From the NCBI RefSeq assembly GCF_002270415.1, contig NZ_NNRI01000013.1, positions 434,001 to 498,000 of the forward strand: a stretch of DNA of 64,000 nucleotides. Direction: 5' to 3'. Under the pieces are notes generated by a model, which had not been told where the DNA came from, did no database searches, and saw only the letters and a list, made by a program, of their open reading frames with translations. This document shows, one piece after another, positions 48,049 to 56,675 of the stretch. Position 1 is the stretch's first letter; the number at the start of each line of letters is the position of its first letter. This DNA comes from Mesorhizobium sophorae. Its GTDB lineage: Bacteria > Pseudomonadota > Alphaproteobacteria > Rhizobiales > Rhizobiaceae. The position numbers and the translations under genes were made by a program.

Positions 48049-48306
48049 ATGACAGCACAAGACAACCACATGCCGGCGCGGAAAATTTCGCTTTTTGGGC
48101 GTGAGTTCAAAATGCCGCGCTCGCGCGGGCTCAGAATCACCATCGGCATCGTGCTGACCATCGGCGGCATTCTCGGTTTCCTGCCGATCCTCGGCTTCTG
48201 GATGGTGCCGCTTGGATTGCTGGTGCTGTCCTATGAATTCGCCATGGTCCGCCGCCATCGGCGCCGCTTCGTTGTCTGGTGGGAACGGCGCCGCCGACCG
48301 GATTGA
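48049..48306 (+). CDS. Small conserved membrane protein
   Basis: An 85-residue protein with two hydrophobic segments (ITIGIVLTIGGILGFLPILG, FWMVPLGLLVLSYEFAMV) and a very basic C-terminus (RRHRRRFVVWWERRRR). It resembles the small two-helix PGPGW-like membrane proteins. It is the first core gene after tRNA-Asn. An ATG at 48070 is an alternative start. Confidence 0.6.
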   Translation: MTAQDNHMPARKISLFGREFKMPRSRGLRITIGIVLTIGGILGFLPILGFWMVPLGLLVLSYEFAMVRRHRRRFVVWWERRRRPD

Positions 48307-48324
48307 TGCCGACAGCGCCCGGTC

Positions 48325-48543
48325 TCAGCGGCCGGCGTGCTCTTCCAGCGCTTCGCGGATCTGCTTGAGAATCGCAGCCGCCGAGGCGAGCTTTGCCCGG
48401 TCATGCGGTAACAGGCTGCTCGCGCTCCCGATGCACAGGCGGTCAATGGCGTAGCGCAAGAGCTCTTCGCACTGCGGTAGCGACAGGCCGGACGCCGCAT
48501 TCATGTCGTCTGCCTTGCCTTTTGCTGCCGTTGTCCGACGCAT
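48325..48543 (-). CDS. Conserved hypothetical protein
   Basis: A 72-residue soluble helical protein (LSLPQCEELLRYAIDRLCIG, KLASAAAILKQIREALEEHA). GGGAGA lies upstream of its ATG. It is convergent with the small membrane-protein gene. No function can be assigned. Confidence 0.6.
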   Translation of the reverse strand: MRRTTAAKGKADDMNAASGLSLPQCEELLRYAIDRLCIGSASSLLPHDRAKLASAAAILKQIREALEEHAGR

Positions 48544-48768
48544 GGCATGTCTCCCGCCATGTTCAACGTATCGGCTGCTGAATGAGTTTCTTCCGGCGTC
48601 GAGCCATGCTTAACAAGCAGCTAACGTATCGTCGTCAGGCCCGGGCTCGGGATTTGACGGGATGCTGCCCAAACCGGCGAGAGGAAACCGCTCGGAATGC
48701 ACGGGTGGCCGCTTGACGGCATTTTCGCCGCAACCTATTGGAACCGGGTGGAACGCCGGGAGCAATGA

Positions 48769-48842
48769 GGCCTCGTGGCGGAGTGGTTACGCAGAGGACT
48801 GCAAATCCTTGCACCCCGGTTCGATTCCGGGCGAGGCCTCCA
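48769..48842 (+). tRNA. tRNA-Cys(GCA)
   Basis: GGCCTCG acceptor pairs with CGAGGCC, the anticodon loop is ACTGCAAAT (GCA), the T arm CCCGG-TTCGATT-CCGGG and CCA is encoded. All stems pair well. Confidence 0.95.
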
Positions 48843-48932
48843 ATACCCGGGCCCCCGCGCACCAGCGCTGGGGCCTGAAGTTCCGATCGTAATGAACCGC
48901 GGTTCTGGCGCGGCAAGCGGATTGGTTGGAAC

Positions 48933-49601
48933 ATGAGCGCTGATTTCTCCGAGCTTCGCGTCAAGATGGTCGACGGCCAGGTCCGCACCACAGATGTGAC
49001 CAGCGCACCATTGCTCGAAGCGATGCTTGTCGTGCCAAGAGAAATCTTTGTCGGCGCCGAACAGCGCGAACTCGCCTATATCGACGAGGACATCCGCATT
49101 GCCGCCGGCGCGGACGGCGCGCGTTATCTCATGGAAGCCTCGCCGCTGGCCAAGCTCATGCAGCTGGCCGAGATCAGCCCGGCCGATTCGGCGCTCGATG
49201 TCGGCTGCGGCACCGGCTATGCCTCGGCCGTCCTGTCTCGGCTGGCGAAGTCCGTTGTGGCGCTCGAAAGCGATTCGGCGCTGGCTGAGACCGCCAGATC
49301 GACGCTTTCATCGCTCGGCTGCGGCAATGTGACCGTTGTCCAGGGGGCGTTGCCGCAAGGACATGCGGCCAAGGCTCCCTATAACGTCATCTTCATCGGC
49401 GGCAGCGTCGCAGACGTGCCGGCACCGCTGCTCGACCAACTTGCAGAAGGCGGCCGACTCGTTGCCGTCGAAGGCCAGGGCAATTCCGGCGTGGCCCGGC
49501 TTTTTTTTAAAGCGGGGGGGGTTGTAACCGGAAGACGCGCATTTAATGCGGCAATTAAGCCACTACCGGGATTCGAACGTATTCGCGCCTTCGAATTCTG
49601 A
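48933..49601 (+). CDS. pcm: Protein-L-isoaspartate O-methyltransferase
   Basis: A 222-residue SAM-dependent methyltransferase that repairs isoaspartyl damage. The family start (DFSELRVKMVDGQVRTTDVT), the SAM motif LDVGCGTGYASAVLSRLA and post-motifs (VVQGALPQGHAAKAPYNVIF) are present. In rhizobia this gene regularly stands before tolC, as here. A curious T8 and G8 pair of homopolymers lies at 49501-49521 inside the coding region without breaking the frame. Confidence 0.9.
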   Translation: MSADFSELRVKMVDGQVRTTDVTSAPLLEAMLVVPREIFVGAEQRELAYIDEDIRIAAGADGARYLMEASPLAKLMQLAEISPADSALDVGCGTGYASAVLSRLAKSVVALESDSALAETARSTLSSLGCGNVTVVQGALPQGHAAKAPYNVIFIGGSVADVPAPLLDQLAEGGRLVAVEGQGNSGVARLFFKAGGVVTGRRAFNAAIKPLPGFERIRAFEF

Positions 49602-49781
49602 ATGATTTTGCCTTGCAGGATAGGCGTTGTCATGGTCGCTTGTGTTTGAAATCGTTGCTGATCCGCAAAACTGGGGGCACTTTGGGGCTGAGCAGCAGGG
49701 AACATTGAACACGCGGCGCCGGCTGCTCAAGAAGGAGAAGCCGGCGTGGCGTGGTTCCCATGGACAACGAATGAGGGATAC

Positions 49782-51173
49782 ATGGTCCTGCCTATACGCA
49801 AGAGTCTTTTCGCCGCCGTCCTCGTTTCCGCGACCGCGCTTTCTCCATTCTCGGCCTCGGCGGAATCCATCCTCGGCGCGCTGGCAAAGTCCTATCAGTA
49901 CAATTCTTCGCTGAATTCGGCCCGGGCCGGCGTCCGCGTCACCGACGAGAGCGTCGCCATCGCCAAGTCGGGATGGCGCCCGACCATCAACGGGTCGGCG
50001 GACATCGACTATTCCAGCAGCCATCTCAACGGCACGAACTCAAGCGTGCGGCTGACCACCGGCAATTTTGGCGTCCAGATCAATCAGACGCTGTTCGACG
50101 GTTTTCAGACCAGGAACAATGTCGCCGCCGCCGAAGCGCAGGTCCGCGCTTCTGTCGAAACCCTGCGCAACACCGAAGAGAACACCCTGTTCAGCGCGGC
50201 GCAGGCGTATATGAACGTGATTCGCGACCGCCAGATCGCCGTGTTGACCGAGCAGAACCTGCAATTCCTGACCGAGACGGCGCGCGCGGCGCGTTCGCGT
50301 TTTGAGGTTGGTGAAGGCACGCGTACCGACGTCGCGCAGGCCGACGCTTCGCGGGCCGCCGCCGTGGCATCGTTGAGCGCCGCCCGTGCGCAAGCGTTGT
50401 CCAGTGCCGCAAGCTATCGCCAGATCGTCGGCGACGAACCGGGCAAGCTCAAAGCCGCTTCCCCGGTGGCAAAACTGTTGCCGTCGAGCCTCGCAGTTGC
50501 CGTCGAGGTGGCCGCGAACGAGCACCCGGCCATCCTTGCCACCCAGCATCTGGTCGACGCGGCCGCGTTTTCGGTGAAGTCGGCCGAAGGCGCGCTGCTG
50601 CCGCAACTGACTGCAAGCGCGGGTGTTTCGAGCGATTATCGCAACACTGTACCGGGCGCCTTCGCGTCGCAGGACGGCACCACCAATTCGGCCAATATCG
50701 GGGCCACACTGAGCATCCCGATCTATTCCGGTGGCCGCAAATCGGCGATTGTGCGCCAGGACAAGGAATCGCTCAGCCAGGCCCGCATCGAGGTCGACGT
50801 CAGCCGGGACCAGGTGCGCCAGGCCGTCACCGCCGCCTGGACCGAGTACACTGCCGCGCAGCAACAGCTCGCGGCCAACAAGCAAGTGATCGAGGCCGCG
50901 AAGCTGGCGCTGAGCGGCGTCATCGAAGAGCGTAATGTCGGCCAGCGCACCACGCTCGATGTCCTCAACGCGCAGGCGTCAGTCATCACCGCCGAGATCA
51001 ACCAGGCTGGCTTTGAACATGATGTGGTGGTGGCGAGCTATGCCATCCTGCAGGCGACCGGCCGCCTGTCCGTCGACCGCCTTGGCTTGCAGGTGACGAA
51101 GTACAGACCTGAAGAGCACTACAACGCGGTCAAGGACAAATGGTTCGGCCTGCGTACGCCGGACGGCCGCTGA
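49782..51173 (+). CDS. tolC: TolC family outer-membrane efflux/secretion channel
   Basis: A 463-residue outer-membrane protein forming the exit duct of type I secretion and RND efflux systems. A signal peptide (AAVLVSATALSPFSASA) is followed by two OEP repeats: LAKSYQYNSSLNSARAGVRV opens the first and LVDAAAFSVKSAEGALLPQL the second. Conserved coiled-coil helices (QAYMNVIRDRQIAVLTEQNL; EERNVGQRTTLDVLNAQASV) are clear. The start at 49782 fits the signal peptide. No inner-membrane partner is adjacent, usual for a shared TolC. Confidence 0.92.
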   Translation: MVLPIRKSLFAAVLVSATALSPFSASAESILGALAKSYQYNSSLNSARAGVRVTDESVAIAKSGWRPTINGSADIDYSSSHLNGTNSSVRLTTGNFGVQINQTLFDGFQTRNNVAAAEAQVRASVETLRNTEENTLFSAAQAYMNVIRDRQIAVLTEQNLQFLTETARAARSRFEVGEGTRTDVAQADASRAAAVASLSAARAQALSSAASYRQIVGDEPGKLKAASPVAKLLPSSLAVAVEVAANEHPAILATQHLVDAAAFSVKSAEGALLPQLTASAGVSSDYRNTVPGAFASQDGTTNSANIGATLSIPIYSGGRKSAIVRQDKESLSQARIEVDVSRDQVRQAVTAAWTEYTAAQQQLAANKQVIEAAKLALSGVIEERNVGQRTTLDVLNAQASVITAEINQAGFEHDVVVASYAILQATGRLSVDRLGLQVTKYRPEEHYNAVKDKWFGLRTPDGR

Positions 51174-51390
51174 GAGGTTCGGCTCGGACTTTTTGGTCCC
51201 TCCTGCCTGAGCCAGCTCTTTGGCTGCACTCCCCGTTGGTTCGGCATCTGGTCTAATCTGTTGAAATCCCACAAGTCCCCAGATTGGGGATTCTCGTGCG
51301 GCGATCCGTCGGTTACGCTGTCGTCATGATTCGATCCGGCTTTGCCGGAGCGGAAATCTGCAACGGGTCACAAGGGCGGCGGATGTGACG

Positions 51391-52242
51391 ATGGCGACGG
51401 CAAGCAGCGCACAGCGCGAACCTTCCATGGAAGAGATACTGGCTTCCATCAGGAGGATCATCGAGGACAGCGACGGCGGCCGCAAGCAGCCGGGCGACAC
51501 CGATGAGCTGCGCCAGGACCTGGAGCCGGCGGCGAGCGCCGGTGCAGTTGCCGACGTCGAGGCATTCCGAGCCGACCTGCAGGCCCCAGAGATCAAGAAG
51601 CCGGTGACGCTGGCGGAAGTCCAGGCACAATTGCCGGCGGCCGAGCCGGTGATTGCGCGGATGGAAACGCCGGTGCGCCCCGAGCCCGTCCCGGCAAAGC
51701 CATCGATGACACTTGCGGAAGTCAGCGCCCGGGTCGCCGCCGAGCCGATCCCGCCGGTCATGGCCGACGCGCCGGAAGCGCGTCCTATTGCCGACTCGCC
51801 GGCAGTGCGTCCTGTCGCCGAGGCCCCCGTTGCCGATTGGCGGCGCGAGATCGCCGCTGTCGGTGAACAGGCCAAAGCGGTGCCGGACACAGGCGAGGCC
51901 CTTAAGCCGGTTGTCCAGCCGCCGGTGGAGGCTCCGAGGGACGAGCCGACTGCCGAAGCAGCCACCGAGCCGTCTCATCCGGGCGCAAGCGTGGTGCGAC
52001 CGGCGGTGGCCAGCGATGCGCCGCGTCCGGCCATCGTATCCGAGCACACGGGCCGGCAGGTTGCCGCCGCCTTTGGCGAGCTTTCCGATGCGTTTGCCAG
52101 CCGTAGCAAGAAGACATTCGACGAGATGGCCGAAGAGATGCTGCGGCCGATGCTGCAGGATTGGCTCGACAACAATCTGCCGACACTGGTCGAGCGGCTG
52201 GTGCGCGAGGAGATCGAGCGCGTGGCGCGCGGGGCGCAGTAG
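51391..52242 (+). CDS. DUF2497 / PopZ-like pole-organizing protein
   Basis: A 283-residue protein with the PopZ layout: a short N-terminal helix (EPSMEEILASIRRIIEDSDG), a long Pro/Glu/Ala-rich disordered middle (about 40-215), and a conserved C-terminal assembly region (KKTFDEMAEEMLRPMLQDWL, DNNLPTLVERLVREEIERVA). PopZ condenses at the cell pole and anchors ParB and the chromosome origin in alphaproteobacteria. The place between tolC and valS is typical in rhizobia. The ATG at 51391 is preferred over an upstream GTG at 51385. Confidence 0.85.
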   Translation: MATASSAQREPSMEEILASIRRIIEDSDGGRKQPGDTDELRQDLEPAASAGAVADVEAFRADLQAPEIKKPVTLAEVQAQLPAAEPVIARMETPVRPEPVPAKPSMTLAEVSARVAAEPIPPVMADAPEARPIADSPAVRPVAEAPVADWRREIAAVGEQAKAVPDTGEALKPVVQPPVEAPRDEPTAEAATEPSHPGASVVRPAVASDAPRPAIVSEHTGRQVAAAFGELSDAFASRSKKTFDEMAEEMLRPMLQDWLDNNLPTLVERLVREEIERVARGAQ

Positions 52243-52263
52243 TCTCAAGTGCCATCACCCTCG

Positions 52264-52290
52264 AAACGCCGCCCGTGAGGCGGCGTTTTT
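52264..52290. terminator. Rho-independent terminator
   Basis: A perfect ten-pair stem AAACGCCGCC/GGCGGCGTTT with a five-base loop, followed by a T tract, between popZ-like and the convergent VOC gene. It can act in both directions. Confidence 0.85.
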
Positions 52291-52300
52291 GTCGACGAGG

Positions 52301-52933
52301 TCAGCCCGCGCTGGTCGCGAAGCAAATGAGGTTGTCGTCGGGATCCCTGACGATGAACGTGCGGGCGCCCCACGGTTCGGTTCGCAATGTCTGGTGGAAC
52401 GGAGCCTCGGCTGCCTGAAACTCCAGGAACAGCGCCTTGATGTTGTCGAGTATGATCGTCGCCGCCAGCAGGTCATCGGCCGAATTGGCGGCCAATGGCG
52501 GCTTGTCGACATGGCGCAGGTTGAGCCTTGCGCCATCACGCATGATCTGGGCGTAGAAGGGTGGCTCGCCATAGGTGTAGCGCGTCTCGAAGCCGAGCTT
52601 TTGCCGGTAGAAATCACAGGCCGCTGCGATGTCGCAGACAAAGAGCTGTGGCTCGGCAAAGGCGAGATGCGGTTTTGCTGCGTCTGGTGCTGCACGATCG
52701 GTCACGGTTTGAAGGCCTTCCTTCAGCGCCTGCCAGCTCTCGAAACCTGACTTCCTGGCGACGAGTTCCTGGGCATCGGCAAGCTTGAAGCCGTGATCGA
52801 GGATCTGGCTGTCGCTGAGATCGCGAAAACGCGGCAAGAGCCATCCAATCACAGCAGCGACGGGATAGTACCGCTCGCGATGCCATTTGAGATAGAGCTT
52901 GGCCTGTTTCTTGTGGTGTTCGAGGGTCGGCAT
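52301..52933 (-). CDS. VOC (glyoxalase superfamily) protein with extra N-terminal domain
   Basis: A 210-residue protein. Residues 1-75 form a helical domain (MPTLEHHKKQAKLYLKWHRE, LADAQELVARKSGFESWQAL) seen in front of VOC domains in rhizobial proteins. Residues about 90-205 are one VOC domain (EPQLFVCDIAAACDFYRQKL, VRDPDDNLICFA). It may be a bleomycin-resistance-type or glyoxalase-like binding protein; without a second domain it would dimerise. The substrate is unknown. Confidence 0.8.
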   Translation of the reverse strand: MPTLEHHKKQAKLYLKWHRERYYPVAAVIGWLLPRFRDLSDSQILDHGFKLADAQELVARKSGFESWQALKEGLQTVTDRAAPDAAKPHLAFAEPQLFVCDIAAACDFYRQKLGFETRYTYGEPPFYAQIMRDGARLNLRHVDKPPLAANSADDLLAATIILDNIKALFLEFQAAEAPFHQTLRTEPWGARTFIVRDPDDNLICFATSAG

Positions 52934-53135
52934 GGGCGCACTGCGGGGTTGAGGTGGCGTAGGCGGGCAATGCCCCTCCGGCCGGAAGCCGATGCGCCCT
53001 ACAGCAGCGTTGGCAGCGTAGGATGGCTGAGATCAGTCGTCAAGGATCCACCCTTTCAAAGCCATATGCAGCTGTTATTCTTGCGCGATGGATAGAAGGC
53101 TGACTTACAGTTATCGATTGCGGGCAGAGGTTCCA

Positions 53136-53417
53136 ATGCTCACGGACGAGGAATATCTGAAGATCGTCGACGACCCGACAACCCTTTACTTGCAGGTTAA
53201 GCAGTTCGTTTCCAAGAATGGTCTCCAGAGAGAAATGAAGCATCCGGCTGCCGATCGCTATCGCGAATGCACTGGAGTTGCACTCGCCCATACATTTTGG
53301 CTCCTGCATGTGCGCCGTTCCGACTACGGCCCTGACTGCCCGGCCTGCGGAAAGCCTTACCGCACGCAAATGGCGAAGTTTTGTGCCGAGTGTGGACACG
53401 GCCTTCCGTTGAAATGA
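53136..53417 (+). CDS. Small zinc-ribbon protein
   Basis: A 93-residue protein with a helical N-terminus (MLTDEEYLKIVDDPTTLYLQ) and a C-terminal zinc ribbon with two knuckles (CPACGKPYRT and CAECGHGLP). AGAGG supports the ATG at 53136 over an upstream one at 53088. Function unknown; such ribbons are often nucleic-acid or protein-binding. Confidence 0.6.
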   Translation: MLTDEEYLKIVDDPTTLYLQVKQFVSKNGLQREMKHPAADRYRECTGVALAHTFWLLHVRRSDYGPDCPACGKPYRTQMAKFCAECGHGLPLK

Positions 53418-53534
53418 ACACGGCCACGCCTATTTGCCTGTAGTGATCCAAGGCCGCCCCTGCGGTTGACTTGGCCAAAACCTTCCGATTTACACCGGAC
53501 CAGCAAAACTCCCGACAGCGCGGACCATTTTCCC

Positions 53535-56318
53535 ATGCTTGAAAAGACCTACGACGCAAAAACCGTCGAGCCGAAGATCGCCAAAGTCTGGGAAGACGCC
53601 GACGCGTTCCGCGCCGGCGCCGGGGCCGAGGAGGGGGCGGAAGCCTTCACCATCGTCATCCCGCCGCCGAACGTGACCGGCTCGCTGCATATGGGCCACG
53701 CGCTCAACAACACGCTGCAGGACATATTGGTGCGCTTCGAGCGCATGCGTGGCAAGAACGTGCTGTGGCAGCCGGGCATGGACCATGCCGGCATCGCCAC
53801 GCAGATGGTGGTCGAGCGCCGGCTGATGGAAAAGCAGATCCACCGCCGCGACCTGACGCGCGAGCAGTTCATCGAAAAAGTCTGGGAGTGGAAGGACGAA
53901 TCGGGTGGGGCGATCTTCAACCAGCTGAAGCGGCTCGGCGCCTCGGCCGACTGGTCACGCGAACGCTTCACCATGGACGAGGGCCTGTCCAAGGCGGTGC
54001 TCGAAGTGTTCGTCACGCTCTACAAGGAAGGGCTGATCTACAAGGACAAGCGCCTTGTGAACTGGGATCCCAAGCTGCTCACCGCGATCTCCGATCTCGA
54101 GGTCGAGCAGCACGAGGTCAACGGCAATCTGTGGCACTTCCGCTATCCCATCGAGGGCGAGGTCTTCGATCCGGAAAATCCAAAGACCTTCATCACCGTG
54201 GCGACGACGCGCCCCGAGACAATGCTGGGCGATACGGCCGTCGCCGTGCACCCCGACGACGAGCGTTTCCGGCATCTGGTCGGCAAGAACATCATCCTGC
54301 CGATCGTCGGCCGCAAGATCCCAGTGGTGGCGGATGAGTACTCCGACCCGGAGAAGGGTTCGGGCGCGGTCAAGATCACGCCGGCGCACGACTTCAACGA
54401 TTTCGAGGTCGGCAAGCGCCACAAGCTGCCGGCGATCAACATCCTCACCGTCGCGGCGGCGATAAGCCTCAAGGACAATGAGGATTTCCTCGCCGGACTC
54501 GAGGTGACGCCGGAGCGGCAGGCAGTCTGGGATGAACTCAACGGCCTCGACCGCTTCGTCGCGCGCAAGAAGGTCGTCGAGCTGATGGAAGAAGGCGGCT
54601 TCCTGGAAAAGGTCGAACCGCATCGCCATGCGGTGCCGCATGGAGACCGCGGCGGGGTGCCGATCGAGCCGTTCCTGACCGAGCAATGGTATGCCAACGC
54701 GGCGGAACTGGCCAAGCCAGCGATCGCCTCGGTGCGCGAGGGGCGTACCAATTTCGTGCCGAAGAACTGGGAGAAGACCTATTTCGACTGGATGGAAAAC
54801 ATCCAGCCCTGGTGCATCTCGCGCCAGCTGTGGTGGGGTCACCAGATTCCGGCCTGGTATGGGCCGGACGGGCGCGTCTTCGTCGAGAAGACCGAAGAAG
54901 AGGCGCTGGGTGCGGCGATCGAATATTATCTGGCGCTGGAAGGTCCGTGGAAGGCCTGGGTCGAAGACAAGCTCGAGAACTTCAAGCCGGGCGAGATACT
55001 GATCCGCGACGAGGATGTGCTCGACACCTGGTTTTCGTCGGCGCTGTGGCCGTTCTCGACGTTGGGCTGGCCGGACGAGACGCCCGAGCTGAAGACCTAC
55101 TACCAGACCGACGTGCTGGTCACCGGCTTCGATATCATTTTCTTCTGGGTCGCCCGCATGATGATGATGGGCCTGCATTTCATGGACGAGGAGCCGTTCC
55201 ACACCGTCTATGTCCATGCGCTGGTGCGCGACAAGAACGGGCAGAAGATGTCGAAGTCGAAAGGCAACGTCATCGATCCGCTCGACCTCATCGACGAATA
55301 CGGCGCCGACGCGTTGCGTTTCACCCTGACGGTGATGGCGGCGCAAGGCCGTGACGTGAAGCTCGATCCGGCGCGCATCGCCGGCTATCGCAATTTCGGC
55401 ACCAAGCTGTGGAACGCGACGCGCTTTGCCGAGATGAACGAAGTCGCGCGCAACGACGATTTCTGGCTCAACGATGCCAAACTTGCGGTCAACCGCTGGA
55501 TCCTCACCGAACTGACACGGGCGGCGCGCGAGATCACCGACGGCATCACCTCATACCGCTTCAACGAGGCGGCCGGGTCGGCCTACCGGTTCGTCTGGAA
55601 CCTGTTCTGCGATTGGTACCTGGAACTCCTGAAGCCGGTGTTCATGGGCACGGACGAGGCGGCCAAGGCCGAAAGCCGCGCCTGCGTCGCCTTCGTGCTC
55701 GACGAGATCTACAAGCTCTTGCATCCGATGATGCCGTTCATGACCGAGGAACTGTGGGCGCAGACCGCTGGCGAAGGCAAGGAACGCGCCTCGCTGCTGT
55801 GCCATGCGGCGTGGCCGTCGCCGGACTTCGAGGACGCCGACGCTGCCGCCGACATCAACTGGCTGGTCGATCTCGTCTCGGGCATCCGCTCGGTGCGATC
55901 GGAGATGAACGTGCCGCCGGCGGCGATCGCGCCGCTGGTCGTGGTCGGCGCCAACGAGGTGACCCGCGAACGGCTCGTTCGCGAGGACTCGGCGATCAAG
56001 CGGCTGGCGCGGGTCGGCGACATCTCGCTGGCCGATGTCGCCCCAAAAGGCTCGGCGCAGATCGTGCTCAACGAGGCGACGATCTGCCTGCCGCTTGGCA
56101 GCCTGATCGATCTCGCCGCCGAAGCGGCACGGCTGCAGAAGGAACTGGCCAAGGTGACCGAGGAAATCGCGCGCCTGCACAAGAAGCTGTCGAACGAACG
56201 ATTCGTCGCCAGTGCGCCGGCCGAGATCGTCGATGCCGAGCGCGAAAAGCTCACTGAGTACCGCGACGCGCAGGACAAGCTTTCGGTGGCGTTGACGAGG
56301 GTTCGCGACGCTGGTTGA
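53535..56318 (+). CDS. valS: Valyl-tRNA synthetase
   Basis: A 927-residue class I synthetase charging tRNA-Val. HIGH motif HMGH (52-55, in PPNVTGSLHMGHALN), editing domain with TTRPETMLGDTAVAVHP, KMSKS at 571-575 (GQKMSKSKGNVIDPLDL), anticodon-binding region and a C-terminal coiled coil (about 860-925, LAAEAARLQKELAKVTEEIA). The length is normal. The ATG at 53535 begins the conserved MLEKTYDAKTVEPKI; an upstream frame extension is not conserved-looking. Confidence 0.97.
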   Translation: MLEKTYDAKTVEPKIAKVWEDADAFRAGAGAEEGAEAFTIVIPPPNVTGSLHMGHALNNTLQDILVRFERMRGKNVLWQPGMDHAGIATQMVVERRLMEKQIHRRDLTREQFIEKVWEWKDESGGAIFNQLKRLGASADWSRERFTMDEGLSKAVLEVFVTLYKEGLIYKDKRLVNWDPKLLTAISDLEVEQHEVNGNLWHFRYPIEGEVFDPENPKTFITVATTRPETMLGDTAVAVHPDDERFRHLVGKNIILPIVGRKIPVVADEYSDPEKGSGAVKITPAHDFNDFEVGKRHKLPAINILTVAAAISLKDNEDFLAGLEVTPERQAVWDELNGLDRFVARKKVVELMEEGGFLEKVEPHRHAVPHGDRGGVPIEPFLTEQWYANAAELAKPAIASVREGRTNFVPKNWEKTYFDWMENIQPWCISRQLWWGHQIPAWYGPDGRVFVEKTEEEALGAAIEYYLALEGPWKAWVEDKLENFKPGEILIRDEDVLDTWFSSALWPFSTLGWPDETPELKTYYQTDVLVTGFDIIFFWVARMMMMGLHFMDEEPFHTVYVHALVRDKNGQKMSKSKGNVIDPLDLIDEYGADALRFTLTVMAAQGRDVKLDPARIAGYRNFGTKLWNATRFAEMNEVARNDDFWLNDAKLAVNRWILTELTRAAREITDGITSYRFNEAAGSAYRFVWNLFCDWYLELLKPVFMGTDEAAKAESRACVAFVLDEIYKLLHPMMPFMTEELWAQTAGEGKERASLLCHAAWPSPDFEDADAAADINWLVDLVSGIRSVRSEMNVPPAAIAPLVVVGANEVTRERLVREDSAIKRLARVGDISLADVAPKGSAQIVLNEATICLPLGSLIDLAAEAARLQKELAKVTEEIARLHKKLSNERFVASAPAEIVDAEREKLTEYRDAQDKLSVALTRVRDAG

Positions 56319-56675
56319 GGGCAGATTCGTGGCGCCTCGGCGGCTTCGAAATCAGACCTTCTTGCCTCGAAAATAGGCATTCCGCTGCGTTAATGTTGAC
56401 GTAAACGGAAAGTTTTGGCCCCATTGTTGCCATAATGTAACAATGGGGCCCTGAATCCCCAAAAACATATATTTTTGAGCCTTTTGGGCGGATTTTTCTC
56501 GCGTTTTGAGGGCGGCACACACTCCGGAGGCGGCTTTTTGGCCTAACGGCAGTGGCTTGTTTTGTGTCGAAAATGCGCTTGGCGAACATGTACATGTACG
56601 CCCCAGGAATTCGTTATTGCACCGTTAACCCGAATTGGTTCTAGCTTGCCGCACTCGAATTCGGGGAGGACATTC
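56319..56675. other. Intergenic region with two palindromes
   Basis: 357 bases between valS and the porin gene. It holds a 12-bp perfect inverted repeat at 56417-56450 and the palindrome ACATGTACATGT at 56586-56597. No gene is seen. Confidence 0.6.
56417..56450. promoter_or_regulatory. Strong inverted repeat upstream of the FadL-type gene
   Basis: GGCCCCATTGTT and AACAATGGGGCC are perfect 12-base arms around GCCATAATGT. No T tract follows, so a classical terminator for valS is unlikely, although a stem-only terminator cannot be excluded. It may be an operator for the downstream porin gene. Confidence 0.5.

Noticed and set aside
53955..55346. A 463-codon open frame on the minus strand opposite valS
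   Set aside because: It is an antisense frame kept open by high-GC codon bias; valS on the other strand is complete and fully conserved, and the antisense product has no recognisable domain.
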